From the NCBI GenBank assembly GCA_958298945.1, contig OY282606.1:73085622-73149621 (forward strand): a stretch of 64,000 nucleotides of DNA, written 5' to 3'. The notes beneath the pieces were generated by a model that worked only from the letters and a program-made list of their open reading frames with translations, was not told where the DNA came from and ran no database searches. Positions 11,940-22,949 of the stretch are shown here, one piece after another. Numbering within the stretch: the stretch's first letter is position 1; each line of letters begins with the position of its first letter. A program made the position numbers and the translations under genes. The stretch comes from Atherix ibis (Eukaryota; Arthropoda; Insecta; Diptera; Athericidae).

Positions 11940-12394
11940 TACGATCAAACATGGCAATTTTGAGGTGTGATTGAAATTTATTCGCACTAATATATTTTTA
12001 ATAATTAATTTGCATCAATTGTCAATTCCAGCAATAATACCAGCTTTGCGATATTCGCGTTAATAAGTCAGAATTTTGCAAAGAAAAACTAAGAAAGAAC
12101 TATAAAAAATAATAATCTGACGCCGAGACATAAGCTGAAACGCATAAGAATAACACTGCCTTGATTTCTTTGAGAGAAAAATACTTTATCGAATACATAG
12201 GCTAATATACAAAATAATGATAAAAAATGAAAAATACGATACAAACAGGAGTTATATGACATCATTTAAATGGCCGCCACGAGACTTTTTGCAGAATTCG
12301 TTTTTTTTGAGGTAATGTTATTCGGACATTACTTGACAGATATTGATTTTTAAATATGAACGTTGTGGTTTGAATTCCTTATAACTATATTAAT
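11940..12394. other. AT-rich DNA without recognised genes
   Basis: Nothing recognisable lies between the LINE fragments and the minisatellite. Confidence 0.5.
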
Positions 12395-13926
12395 TTATAC
12401 TGAAAATTAATATTGAAAATACCTACAGAAAATTTCTCCTAAAAATTCCTACTGAAAATTTCTCCTAAAAATTCCTACTGAAAATGTCTACTGAAAATTT
12501 CTACTGAAAATTCTACTGAAAATTTCTACTGAAAATTTCTACTGAAAATTTCTACTGAAAATTTCTACTGAAAATTTCTACTGAAAATTTCTACTGAAAA
12601 TTTCTACTGAAAATCTCTACTGAAAATTTCTACTGAAACTTTCTACTGAAAATTTCTACTGAAATTTTGTACTGAAAATTTGTACTGAAAATTTGTACTG
12701 AAAATTTCTACTGAAAATTTCTACTGAAAATTTCTACTGAAAATTTCTACTGAAAATTTCTACTGAAAATTTCTACTGAAAATTTCTACTGAAAATTTCT
12801 ACTGAAAATTTCTACTGAAAATTTCTACTGAAAATTTCTACTGAAAATTTTTACTGAAAATTTTTACTGAAAATTTCTACTAAAAATTTCTACTGAAAAT
12901 TTCTACTAAAAATTTCTACTGAAAATTTCTACTGAAAATTTCTACTGAAAATTTCTACTGAAAATTTCTACTGAAAATTTCTACTGAAAATTTCTACTGA
13001 AAATTTCTACTGAAAATTTCTACTGAAAATTTCTACTGAAAACTTCTACTAAAAATTTCTACTGAAAATTTCTACTGAAAATTTCTACTGAAAATTTCTA
13101 CTGAAAATTTCTACTGAAAATTTCTACTGAAAACTTCTACTGAAAATTTCTACTGAAAACTTCTACTGAAAATTTCTACTGAAAACTTCTACTGAAAATT
13201 TCTACTGAGAATCTCTACTAACAATTTCTACTGAAAATTACGTTTAAAAATCCTATTGGAAAATTTCTACTGAAAATTTCTACTAAACATTTCTACTGAA
13301 AATTCCTACTGAAAATTTCTACTGAAAATTTCTACTGAAAATTTCTACTGAAAATTTCTACTGAAAATTTCTACTGAAAATTTCTACTGAAAATTTCTAC
13401 TGAAAATTTCTATTGAAAATTTCTACTGAAAATTTCTATTGAAAATTTCTACTGAAAATTTCTATTGAAAATTTCTACTGAAAATTTCTACTGAAAATTT
13501 CTACTGAAAATTTCTACTGAAAATTACTACTGAAAATTTCTACTGAAAATTTCTACTGAAAATTTCTATTGAAAATTTCTACTGAAAATTTCTACTGAAA
13601 ATTTGTACTGAAAATTTCTATAGAAAATTTCTACTGAAAATTCCTACTGAAAATTTGTACTGAAAATTTGTACTGAAAATTTCTACTGAAAATTTCTACT
13701 GAAAATTTCTACTGAAAATTTCTACTGAAAATTTCTACTGAAAATTTCTACTGAAAATTTCTACTGAAAATTTCTACTGAAAATTTCTACTGAAAATTTC
13801 TACTGAAAATTCCTACTGAAATTTCTACTGAAAATTCATACTAACAATTTCTACTGAAAATTCCTATTGAAAAATTTTATTGGGGAAATTCCTACTGAAA
13901 ATTAGTGCTGAAAATTTCTACTGAAT
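12395..13926. repeat. 1.5-kb minisatellite, 13-bp unit AATTTCTACTGAA
   Basis: The tandem array has a 13-bp consensus and about 115 units by length. Most units are exact. Variants cluster: TTTGTACTG units near 12,665-12,705 and 13,600-13,675, TTCTATTG units near 13,405-13,475, and AACTTCTACTG units near 13,125-13,195. In the last two blocks variant and consensus units alternate, giving local 26-bp higher-order repeats. Both ends decay into 1-2 bp indels and substitutions, with the homogeneous core inside, as expected from unequal exchange or slippage. The unit carries TGA on the plus strand, so no long reading frame crosses the array. It is not a CRISPR array because there are no spacers. Confidence 0.97.
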
Positions 13927-13984
13927 TTTGAATGGAACAATATACAATGGATCAACGAATGGTTGAACCTTATTTTGAAAATCA

Positions 13985-14140
13985 CAGCCGACAAAATTAA
14001 TGTTTTGACATTAACAAAAAAACGTTCGACACAACTTGGGCTATCGCGAAGATCCGTGCAGAGAGCTTTGGATACGTCACGCATGTTCCTTTTGAAAGTT
14101 CACCTTTGTCAAGAGCTGACAAACTAAAAGCAATAGTTTA
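13985..14140 (+). mobile_element. Tc1/mariner-like transposase HTH fragment
   Basis: The plus strand reads RSTQLGLSRRSVQRAL near 14,024-14,075 and HLCQEL near 14,100-14,120. This matches the second helix-turn-helix and following linker of the Tc1/mariner-like family at 20.1 kb (PNIWSVTTI, then LSLHPYKI, then SELKPLD). Only this segment survives, directly beside the minisatellite. Confidence 0.5.
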
Positions 14141-14260
14141 ATTATGCCAGTTATTTCCAATTAAATGACTTCTTAAACTACCAAAACTGTAGGACATGGG
14201 CTACATAGAATGGCAGCGCAGTTCCTCAGTGATAATAACACCCACTTAAGTATACTATAA

Positions 14261-14327
14261 TTATTTTTATTTTTTATAAATATATATAATATATAATATA
14301 ATATATATTTATAAAAAATAAAAATAA
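14261..14327. repeat. Perfect 26-bp AT inverted repeat
   Basis: Positions 14,261-14,286 are the exact reverse complement of 14,302-14,327, with a 15-bp TA-rich loop. The arms consist only of A and T, so chance pairing is more likely here than for the hairpins at 5.3 or 7.8 kb. Confidence 0.8.
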
Positions 14328-14415
14328 TAATTATTGCTTAAATAAAATTTTTATAAAGAATTCTTACCACAACGGTAATTTTGCGTCACCCTGTAGATAG
14401 TCCCACTATTAAATA

Positions 14416-15020
14416 TTGGGCTGTTCGGAAAATAATTTCGTTTCATGATCCTGTTGGAACAACATGATGGCACAAATTTTTTTCCGTATGAAGATGAGCA
14501 ACCCATATATCGAGCTTTGAGATTAAACCTAGCCGTTTCCAATGATCATGAATGGTCGAACTCGATAAATTTAATCTCTCAGCGATCTCACGACTTGTTT
14601 TTCGCCGGTTTGCATCAATTAATGCCTTTATTGTGTCTTCATCAGCTTCAACTAGCCTTCCAGAACGTGGTGCATCTTCGAGATCAAAATTGCCGGATCG
14701 AAATTTTGCAAATCAGTTTTGGCACTGGCGCTCACTTAACACATCTTCTCTATACACATCGGATAATTTTTTTCTTGTTTGAACAGCATTTTTATCTTTT
14801 CTATAGTAAAAAAGTAAAATATGCCGAAAATTCAGTTTTTAATTTTCCATATTTAAAGGGGTATCAACCAAAAACTACTGTGCAGAATCAATCGAATTTT
14901 TTCACGACCAAGCCTATCTCAGCTGTCAAAATCTATATCATTATGCGGCTTAAGTGTGAAGTTGGTTGTGAAAAAATACAATTAAGTCCTCTTTTGGGAA
15001 AAAACGACCGAACAACCCAA
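14416..15020 (-). mobile_element. Internally deleted mellifera-type mariner (5' half retained)
   Basis: The element is 605 bp and bounded by inverted ends of the TTGGGTTGTTCGGAAAGTAA type. TA flanks the left end; the right-hand TA is lost. Reading right to left it keeps the 5' UTR and the two N-terminal helix-turn-helix domains of the transposase: remnants of FDLEDAPRSGR, then GRLVEADEDTIKALIDANRR and TIHDH pieces at about 14,530-14,700. It ends at the codons for the linker preceding the catalytic domain and jumps straight to the terminal repeat. The catalytic domain is missing, so the copy could only move if supplied with transposase. It belongs to the same family as 18.9, 25.1, 31.9 and 58.6 kb. 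Confidence 0.85.
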
Positions 15021-15029
15021 AAGTAACTA

Positions 15030-16990
15030 TCAATGGAATTAAGATGCTTTTAATTTTAATTATATTTCGTGTTGCTATTATGAGGCCTCAATTAATAAAT
15101 TGATTTGGATTTTCTTTTCTCTTGGCTTTTCATATATAACGACCAGTAACAAAGTTAGAATTCGTGCAGGGTCTTTTTATATAGTTTAAGAAGGGCTCTA
15201 TAATCAGTAGTTTGGTTGGAACCAATTCAATACGTTCGAAACACAATTTTAAAGAGTATGGTAATTACAAGCAATCTATAAGGGGTACTAACGTATGAAG
15301 GCTAGTATTTAGTGATATTAACTTTGACAATATAAATATTTTTCCGTTTTAGTTTATTTATTTTTACCGCCATATTCCCTTATGGGGTAGGTTCTGGTAA
15401 GCATCTGCATCCATCCTACATCCGCACTCAAGTTAAAATTATTGTAGCAATCAGGAAATAATTTTAATTACCTTCAGATGTCATTATGTTGTCTTTTTAT
15501 ACTGTAATTGCAACTGTTTACCATTTTTCATTGGCATGTACCTATTGTCCACTCAGGTCAAAGCTAAAATTAAAGTTCATGATTAATATTCACTGTCATA
15601 GCTTAACAAAATCAAATTCTGTCAATTAGCGTAAAAAGAATTTATTGCAATGTTTTCTGACCTTAAGTGATGTAAATTGGCGCCAAAATTAGAAATCAAC
15701 GACCGATCAAGCGTTTTCAATATGATCCCATTTGTATTGGATTGATTCGCAAGAACGCGAACACACTTGCATATGTACATACTATGATAGAATTATTTTC
15801 GTACAATTGTATTGACCCCCCGAAAATTGGCTAAAAAAATAATCGGATCTGATTAATATTATTCGGTTTGGTCATGTTGTCAATCTTAATAGGCTCTCAC
15901 TAAATATCTAAAAAAAAATTCCCTTCATACTCCCGTATTTCTTAATTTCTGTTTTATTCCTATTTAATTTCATAAGATTATAGAAAAGTTTTTATTGAGA
16001 CAAACCAAGAAAAAAAACATCCTTGTTCTCTCTTTTTGCTTTTATTTTCCTTTTTCTGTTTTGGATAAACAACATCTAAAAACCATAAAGCAATGGTTTT
16101 TCTTATAACCAACCAAGTTAATCACTAGTGATGAGATTAAAAATAAAATCATAGCCTTTAAGTGCTACCAATTCGATGATTTTTTTTTTGGTTTGTTGGA
16201 AGCTGCTTTTTTATTTTGGTTTTATTTTTTGCTCACAAGCCCCTTTCCTTTCGTCAAACAAAATTTCCACCCCAGTTAGAATGTGATTTGTTGGCATTTG
16301 GCAGAAAATAATTTCCGAACAAAAAAAATCTGAAAAAACCATCTTCATCTCCATCACCATCACTATCTCCACGAAATAGATTCGTGTATTTTTGGAAGTG
16401 TAGGTGTGTTGTGTATGTACATAACATATTTCGTATATGAATTTTGAAAATAAACTCATTTCGATCGTGTCCTGGTCTGATTCCAATTAAAATTGAACAT
16501 TTTTACTGCTACGAGTTCTGCTTCATTTCGAATTTGTTCACATGAGAGTGCGGTTCACAATAAGAAGATATAGTCGTGGTATATTGTTTTAAAAATAATT
16601 ACCGATCATATTAGATAGTCTCGCTGTGCTGTCTTATACTATTCGATTGGTATTTTTTTTTTTAAAAACGCTCAAACAACAATTGCAGACTAAAATTGTT
16701 TTGAAAGTAATTCCATCCGAAATTGAATGTTTTAAAGTTGCAGTTGCAGTTGGAATACGGATTTGTTGTTTTGGCTTTGGAATAAATACGAGCTGTAAAA
16801 GTCTAGACATTATTTTTAACTAAACTTTTATCTTTTGAATAGTATTTTTTTCTTATAATTTTCTTGTTGTTGATGAAGTGTTTTTTTTTTAAATATTTCA
16901 AAAATAATTCTAGTGCTGAATAAGTAAATTTGACAAATATTTTTGCTATTAATTTTGTGGATACCTTTTTTTATTGGATTCTATTTGGAT
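15030..16990. other. AT-rich DNA without recognised genes
   Basis: No TE motif was found. The right-hand part (about 16,200-16,990) is slightly richer in non-repetitive sequence and leads into the exon-like island at 16,995. It could be intron or 5' flank of a host gene, but nothing in it proves that. Confidence 0.5.
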
Positions 16991-16994
16991 AAAG

Positions 16995-17103
16995 TTTAAA
17001 AGCTTTCAAAGTGGAGAGAACATCGCTGCGTCACCTTAGGAGCTCTCGGACTCCTTCGACTATTTCGGGAGCATTGAAAATCCAAGAAACGGATAAGTCT
17101 GAA
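16995..17103 (+). CDS. Candidate host-gene internal exon (unidentified)
   Basis: This short island is much less AT-rich than its surroundings and stays open in one frame for 36 codons from 16,996. It reads SLRHLRSSRTPSTISGALK followed by IQETDKSE. It ends at GAA|GTAAGT (donor GT at 17,104-17,105), close to the consensus 5' splice site. Upstream, a T-rich tract at about 16,965-16,990 ends in AAAG at 16,991-16,994, a plausible 3' splice site, though AG at 17,001-17,002 is an alternative. The in-frame TAA at 16,990-16,992 means the frame must enter by splicing. The composition, basic and Ser/Thr-rich, suggests a cytoplasmic or regulatory segment. I do not recognise the protein. It might also be a chance open island. 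Confidence 0.4.
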
Positions 17104-17109
17104 GTAAGT

Positions 17110-18855
17110 GGTTTTTTTTTTGGTCCTATTTAGATTTGTAACATTTTTTACCAACGGAAAAAAAAGAAGCAACAGCTTTTTTAAAAATAAATAATCAGAA
17201 CAGAGATTATTGTATGAGCTTAAGATTTTTCTTATATAAGGTCCGAAAAAAAAACCCATAGAAATTTGGGAGGGGGACACGTGCTAGCGCGTTTTTCTGA
17301 AAATAATTTATACTCGTAATATTTTCTATAAATTGTATACAGAAATTTTACCATTTTGCTTGTTATTTTTTATTAATATTTAATTATCTCCAGATAACTA
17401 AAAAAGCCCAGAGCTTTTTCGTAAATAAATATTTTTAAGTTTTTTTTTTATTTTACCGAAATACGTGTATTATTTTACCGAAATATTTGCTCATTTCACT
17501 AGTAATTTTTGTTTTATTTTTAAAAATTGTGATTTATATATTTTTGTAGAAATTTTTATCATATTTAGAAGAATTCTTTTTCATTTATCTAGGGACATAT
17601 TACATTTTATTTTTATGGAAACATATTTTATTTTTATAGTAATTTATTATCTTTTTATATTTATTATCGTTTTTGAATTTTTATTAAATAATACAATTCT
17701 TTAACTTAAAAATGTTAATTTAAGTCTTATCACATACAATTTCTATAGTAAAAATTATGGGTATATCATTTGACTAACCACATTCTTTATGGAATAAGTT
17801 TCCATTTTGAGAAAATTACTTGTTTTCTATTAAAAAAAAACTATGAAAAATTTTATTTAATAATATTAATAATAAATTATTAAAAAAATAATAATAAAAA
17901 CCCTGAAAAAAATGTATACAAATTATGATATGCAAATAACAGAAATCTTTAATAAAGAAAAATTACAGAAAATGAATCGTGAAGACTATAGTTATTGGAA
18001 AATTTTAGTAAACAAGGCTGTCTCTTTTTCGCGAATATAAACTCCAGATCAATTTTGTACACTTTCAGGACAGAATCTTTCTCAGCTATCGCAAGTCATT
18101 AAGGACTGAATTTCTCAAATAACAAAGAGTTTTATTTAAAACCAACGTTTTAATCTACAGAAGGACCACTAATAAAATGGATAATTTTTATTTTGGTCGA
18201 TAATATTGTGCTCAGCCGTTAGAGAAGTTGAAAAGAAGATTATCTAAATTAGGTCCTTTTTTATAAACTTGAAAAAAATTTTGTTATTTATATTTGGACC
18301 ACTACTGGTTAATTATGAAAAAAATTTATTTGTGGATGTTATACTTTCTTAAATATTCCAAAAAAACTACTGTTTAGTTACAAAAAGTTTATTTTTGTCA
18401 AATAGGGTCCTAAATAGTATTTGAAGTTTATTCTACAATATTTATATATAATATTTTTACAAATTCTCCATCAAAAAGAATAGGCTTATATTAGAAAAAA
18501 TCTTTTATATTATGTTATATTAATCTTGCTTTAAGTAAAATATTTACGTGAACGGTTTAGTGATAATTTTGTGTATAGATTAATTTAATTATCTAATACT
18601 TTCTCATCAATTACAGGGCATATAACTATTAATTAATAACCATCGGGAACTGTTATTAATATACAGTGTAAGAAACAATAGGAATAGAAATTGTAAGGGG
18701 CAATAAAAATATCCCATTATGGTCAATTATTGCTAAATCTTAGAGAAAAAATATATCAAAAATTCTTTAAGCTTAGTTTTGAAATTGCATAACTCATAAT
18801 TAAATTCATCTGTCCTCACAGAAAACTTATCCCAATCAAAGATATTATAGAAAAT
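17110..18855. other. AT-rich DNA without recognised genes (possible intron)
   Basis: Very AT-rich. The longest open frames are Phe/Ile/Tyr-rich by composition and are not credible genes. If the 16,995 island is an exon, this would be the start of its downstream intron. Confidence 0.5.
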
Positions 18856-18859
18856 ACTA

Positions 18860-19755
18860 TTGGGTTGCTCGGAAAGTAATTTCGTTTGAAGATGAAGACA
18901 CAATAAGGGCATTAATTGATGCAAACCGGCGAATAACAACTCATGAGATCGCTAAGAGATTAAATTTACCAAATTCGCCGTTCATGATCATTTGAAACGG
19001 CTTGGTTTAATCTCACAGCTGCACATATGGGTTCCTCATCTTCTTACGGAAAAAATTTGTGCCGTTACATTGACGTTTGTGATTTGCTTCTCAAGCGCCA
19101 AGAAAATGATCAATTTTTGAAGCGTATCATCACTAGGGACGAGAAATGGGTTATCTACAACAATGTTAAGCGCAAAAGATGAACCGGCTTAAAGCACTTT
19201 GAAAGCCAATATTCATCAAAAAAAGGTTATGCTATCTGTTTGGTGGGATTTCAAAGGAATCATTTATTTTAAGCTTCTACCGAGCAATAAAACGATCAAT
19301 TCTGACGTGTACAGTTATCAGTTGGACAAATTGAATGATTCACTTAAAGAAAAAAGTCCAGAATTGGTCAATAGGAAAGGTATAGTGTTCCAACAGTACC
19401 TATAATGCGAAACCACATAAAAGTTTGACTACTCGGCAAAAGCTTTTAGAGCTTGGATGGGATATACTGCCACACCCACCATAGCTTCCAGACCTAGCAC
19501 CTTCCGATTATCATTTATTTCGGTCTCTACATATTTTTTTAGATGGCAAAACGTTTATTTCAAATGAGGAGGTCAAAAATTACATGAATCAGTTTTTTGC
19601 CAGTAAAAAACAAAAATTTTATAAGCGTGGACACATACTACTGCCAGAAAGATGTTAAAGGGTATTAAATCAAACTGCACAATATTTAATTCACTATAAG
19701 AAAATCGTTTTACATTTTTATAAAAAAAAATGAAATTACTTTCCGAACAACCCAA
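18860..19755 (+). mobile_element. Internally deleted mellifera-type mariner (896 bp)
   Basis: TTGGGTTGCTCGG at 18,860 and its inverted partner ending at 19,755 are each flanked by TA, a clean target-site duplication. The 5' UTR and first DNA-binding helix-turn-helix are deleted just after the left terminal repeat. Coding remnants resume at DEDTIRALIDANRRITTHEI (about 18,890-18,950). The catalytic segments survive in different frames: RDEKWVIYNNV near 19,135-19,170, then LVNRKGIVFQQ near 19,365, and LAPSDYH near 19,495-19,510. Several frameshifts and stops kill the gene. Movement would need transposase from another copy. Confidence 0.9.
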
Positions 19756-20124
19756 TACATTAAGATTTTTATAGCTTCTAATAGCACTGCAAGAAAAATG
19801 TCAGATACATGCCTTAGGACCACCACACGATGGGCAAATATTTTTAGTTCTTACAGAGTGGCTATCAATAAAAAATATAGTAGTAAATGCTGTAGGAATT
19901 TTTTTATAGTTCTTTATGACATTAATAAACTTATAAAAGAATATATCGGGAACTACGTTATCAGCAAGCAGGGATGTTAAACCCCACAAATGTACAGTCT
20001 CAACTAAGAATATGTGGGGTTTTTCAATAGGGTTCGTATATTTTTAAATGGCCCGTACGGTCATATTTGAAATATTAAAACTATTGGTTGTATTTAATTA
20101 AAATAATCGTTCATTTATTGCTAA

Positions 20125-20880
20125 TTATCGTATGGTCGCCATAATCGGCCCAGTGTGTTCGCTATTCATCGAACTGTGCAAAGTTTTGAACGCAATCGTT
20201 CCTTACCCTCTGTTCGCGTGCCAGTAAGATAAAGATCCGGTCGATGTGCCGAGAATATAGTTGCCGTTCGGGCTAGTGCTGATGAAGACCCAACTTTATC
20301 AATTTCAAGGCGTCCCAACATTTGGTCTGTCACAACAATATGACGTATTTTACGGTTAGATTTGAGCTTACATCCTTACAAAATTCTTATTACATCAGAA
20401 TTGAAGCCTTTGGACTATCTCAAATATCGGGAATTTGTTGATTTTGCTCTAGACAAACTTGTGAAAATTATTCTGATTTTTCTAAGAAAGTCATCTTCTC
20501 GATGAATCGGTGAATAAATAAAATTATTGCTACTGGCTTGAAGCCAATCCACAAACTATTCACGAGGATCCTTTACATTTTAAAAAAGTGACCGTTTTTT
20601 CAATATGAGGAATAAGTTGCCGTTACTGTTAATGGTGAGCAGTACAAATCAATGATAACAAACTTTTAATGGCATGAATTGGAAGATATTAATTTAATGA
20701 ATAAGTGGTTTAAACAAGATAGCGCTACGTGCCCCACAGCCCATGCCACAATCGATTTATTGCGGAACAAATATGGCGAGTTGATAATTTCAAGAAAGCA
20801 CATGTGAAATGGCCAGCTTATTTGCACAATATGGTCGAAAATTGGGATCATCGTATTTGGTTCTGAGGCAGCCATTTGAA
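20125..20880 (+). mobile_element. Degraded Tc1/mariner-like transposon
   Basis: The plus strand preserves a mosaic of transposase segments: RCAENIVAVRASADEDPT near 20,235-20,290, LDLSLHPYKI near 20,360-20,385, SELKPLDYLKYREFVDFAL near 20,395-20,450, and KQDSATCPTAHATIDLLRNK near 20,715-20,770. The last phrase corresponds to the region of the second catalytic Asp (family form FQQDGATxHTA), followed by GELIISRK. The first catalytic region is unreadable and the third is lost. No terminal repeats were matched. Same broad family as 6.0, 7.3, 14.0, 48.2 and 56.6 kb. Confidence 0.65.
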
Positions 20881-20909
20881 TGATGTTATGTTCAGAATCT
20901 AATTACTTA

Positions 20910-21650
20910 TAATTGGCCACATTTGTTTTTTATTTTATTTGAATAAAAACCATATTACTCTTATTAAAAAACTAAAGATTTTTACACCTTACAGAGAGGC
21001 TGTCAGAATCAGCAATATGTATAGTAGAAAATCTTATAGGCAGAGAATTTTATAGCTCGTTATGATATCATTAAACCCACAAAGAAAAGTATCAAGAATA
21101 ATGAGATACCATATTGTAGGTACCTATTGTTGGATTCTACAGAGGAATTGTCCCAATAAGGATTATATCAAGTAATAAATCTTACATGTAAGGCGTTGGT
21201 TTACTATCTAGAATATTTAACTAAATTTATATTATCTCAAAAACTAGAACTAAATAATTTGTTTGGCTTAAAATGAGCATCATAAAATTAATTTATCTTA
21301 TTTAGATGTTAAGTGAAAATAGTCATTTTGGTTCTTAGGATAATAATTTTTAAATTATTATCCTAGAAACCAAGGCTGTATAAAAACTTTATTTTCCAAG
21401 ACATTAAATTATCAAAAAAAAAATTAAATCATAAATTTGAGAGCCTTATTAATTTGACCTTTTTATGTTGGTATTATAGCTATCGATCAATCATATTTGA
21501 GTAGAAACTTATGGTTTAAAATTGGTTTTAGATTATAGAACTATTGGCCTCTATGAAAAATTCTATCCACTTATTAATAGATTAAATAGGAAAATCTATC
21601 AAAAAATTTAGATTATGTTGAAATCATATGTTTTCACACCGGAATACGAA
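20910..21650. other. AT-rich DNA without recognised genes
   Basis: No motif or terminus recognised. Confidence 0.5.
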
Positions 21651-21656
21651 GGCAAT

Positions 21657-21740
21657 CTGGTAAGTCAGTGATAAATGAAACAAAGAATTAATTTATTCAA
21701 CATAGTCTCCTTTTAGCTTGACATACTATACACTATCCTT
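21657..21740 (-). mobile_element. Mariner terminal fragment (family of the 44.4-kb element)
   Basis: CTGGTAAGTCAGTGATAAAT, followed by TTATTCAACATAGTCTCC and TTTTAGCTTGACATAC, matches the left end of the minus-strand mariner starting at 44,423 (TGATAAGTCAGTGATAAAT, then TAGTCTACATTTAGCTTGATAC). Only the transposase 3' end and terminal repeat remain; the right-hand side is unrelated AT-rich DNA. Confidence 0.65.
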
Positions 21741-22060
21741 GTTATTTTATTATTATGACATACTTTAATTTTAATTATATAAATAAAAAAGTCCGTACTA
21801 TACAATCAATTTACTCCATAAAACATATATTTAATCGCTGACACGATTCTAATCCAAGATGAAAAACAACCTGCATAGGTAATTATTAAAAATTGTAAAG
21901 GTATATATTAGTGGGCCCTTAAAGAGACTATAGTAATGCCGTATAATGCCACTAGATGCTGCGAAATATAGGGGTTGTATATGAACGATTAGAATAGGTT
22001 AGAAAATATCTATAGGATTTTTGTAAAATTATAATATGTGATTTATTAGTTTTATTTATA

Positions 22061-22943
22061 CGAGGTCTGTTCAAAAAGTATCGGTTATTTTGAATTTCCG
22101 CGGGTTACGTATATTCGACTTTTGATTTTTTTGTGGCGTTATGTTGATACTCATGTCTCTCACTTATGCCGATAAGTTCGGCCTTTTTGAATATTCAGTT
22201 AATTTTTGACGCTGCTTTGCTTGCACGTGTTTTGGCTCGAATTCGATTTTTGCCCATTTTTGTCCAAAAACAGCATTGCATTAACATTGCTAAGGAGCTG
22301 TTGTACTCTGTCCGCGACAGCCCAAATTTGCTCCAGAGGGTCATAACTGGTGACGAATCATGAGTTTATGGTTATCACGTGGAAACCAAAGCTCAATCAT
22401 CCCAATGGAAGCTGTCGCACGAGCCAAGACCGAAAAAAGCACGCCAAGTTCGATCGAATGGTAAGGCTTTGCTTACAGTTTTCTTCGATTGCAGGGGCGT
22501 GGTGTATCATGAGTTCTTGCCACAGGGTAGAAAGGTCAATAAGGAATATTACCTGCAAGTTATGCGAAGACATCCGCTAGAAACGCCCGGATTTGTGGAA
22601 GAAGAAAAATTGGCATTTGCACCATGATAATGCCCCTGCTCACGCATCGTTTCTTGTGTGCGAATTTTTGGCCAAAAACAACACACTAATATTGCCGCCT
22701 GCAACTTTTTCTTGTTCCCGAAACAGATTCTTTGATCCATTTTTTGGAATGGTCAAAAATCGAAGACGAGCCAAAACATGCTTACACAGCAGCTGTCAAA
22801 AATTAACTGAACATTCAAAATGGCTGATCTTGTCGGCATAAATGAAGGACATGAGTACCAATATAATGCCACAAAAAATCGAAAATCAAAGATACGTAAT
22901 CCGCGGAAATTCAAAGTTCGCGATACTTTTTGAACAGACCTCG
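22061..22943 (+). mobile_element. Internally deleted mariner (883 bp)
   Basis: CGAGGTCTGTTCAAAAAGTA at 22,061 is mirrored by the inverted end at 22,943, and both ends are flanked by TA. The interior keeps the catalytic core in pieces: RVITGDES near 22,338-22,362 with the first Asp, then the stretch VFFDCRGVVYHEFLPQGRKV near 22,480-22,540, and LHHDNAPAHASFLVCEFLAK near 22,616-22,675 with the second Asp. The N-terminal DNA-binding region is mostly deleted and the third Asp region is scrambled (PATFSCSRN). Frames change several times, so no functional transposase is possible. The VHHEF/VYHEF type resembles the inner element at 45.2 kb, but the terminal repeats differ. Confidence 0.88.
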
Positions 22944-22949
22944 TATTTT

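Noticed and set aside
12395..13926. CRISPR-like array
   Set aside because: The repeats are directly adjacent 13-bp units with no spacers and no associated cas genes; this is a minisatellite in what looks like eukaryotic DNA.
14445..15026. 193-codon plus-strand ORF
   Set aside because: It runs antisense to the transposase of the 14.4-kb mariner and has no independent motif; it is a shadow of the element.
17465..17704. 79-codon open frame, Phe/Ile/Tyr-rich, possible membrane protein
   Set aside because: The apparent hydrophobicity follows from TTT/TTA/ATT-rich composition; no start context, homologue motif or splice structure.
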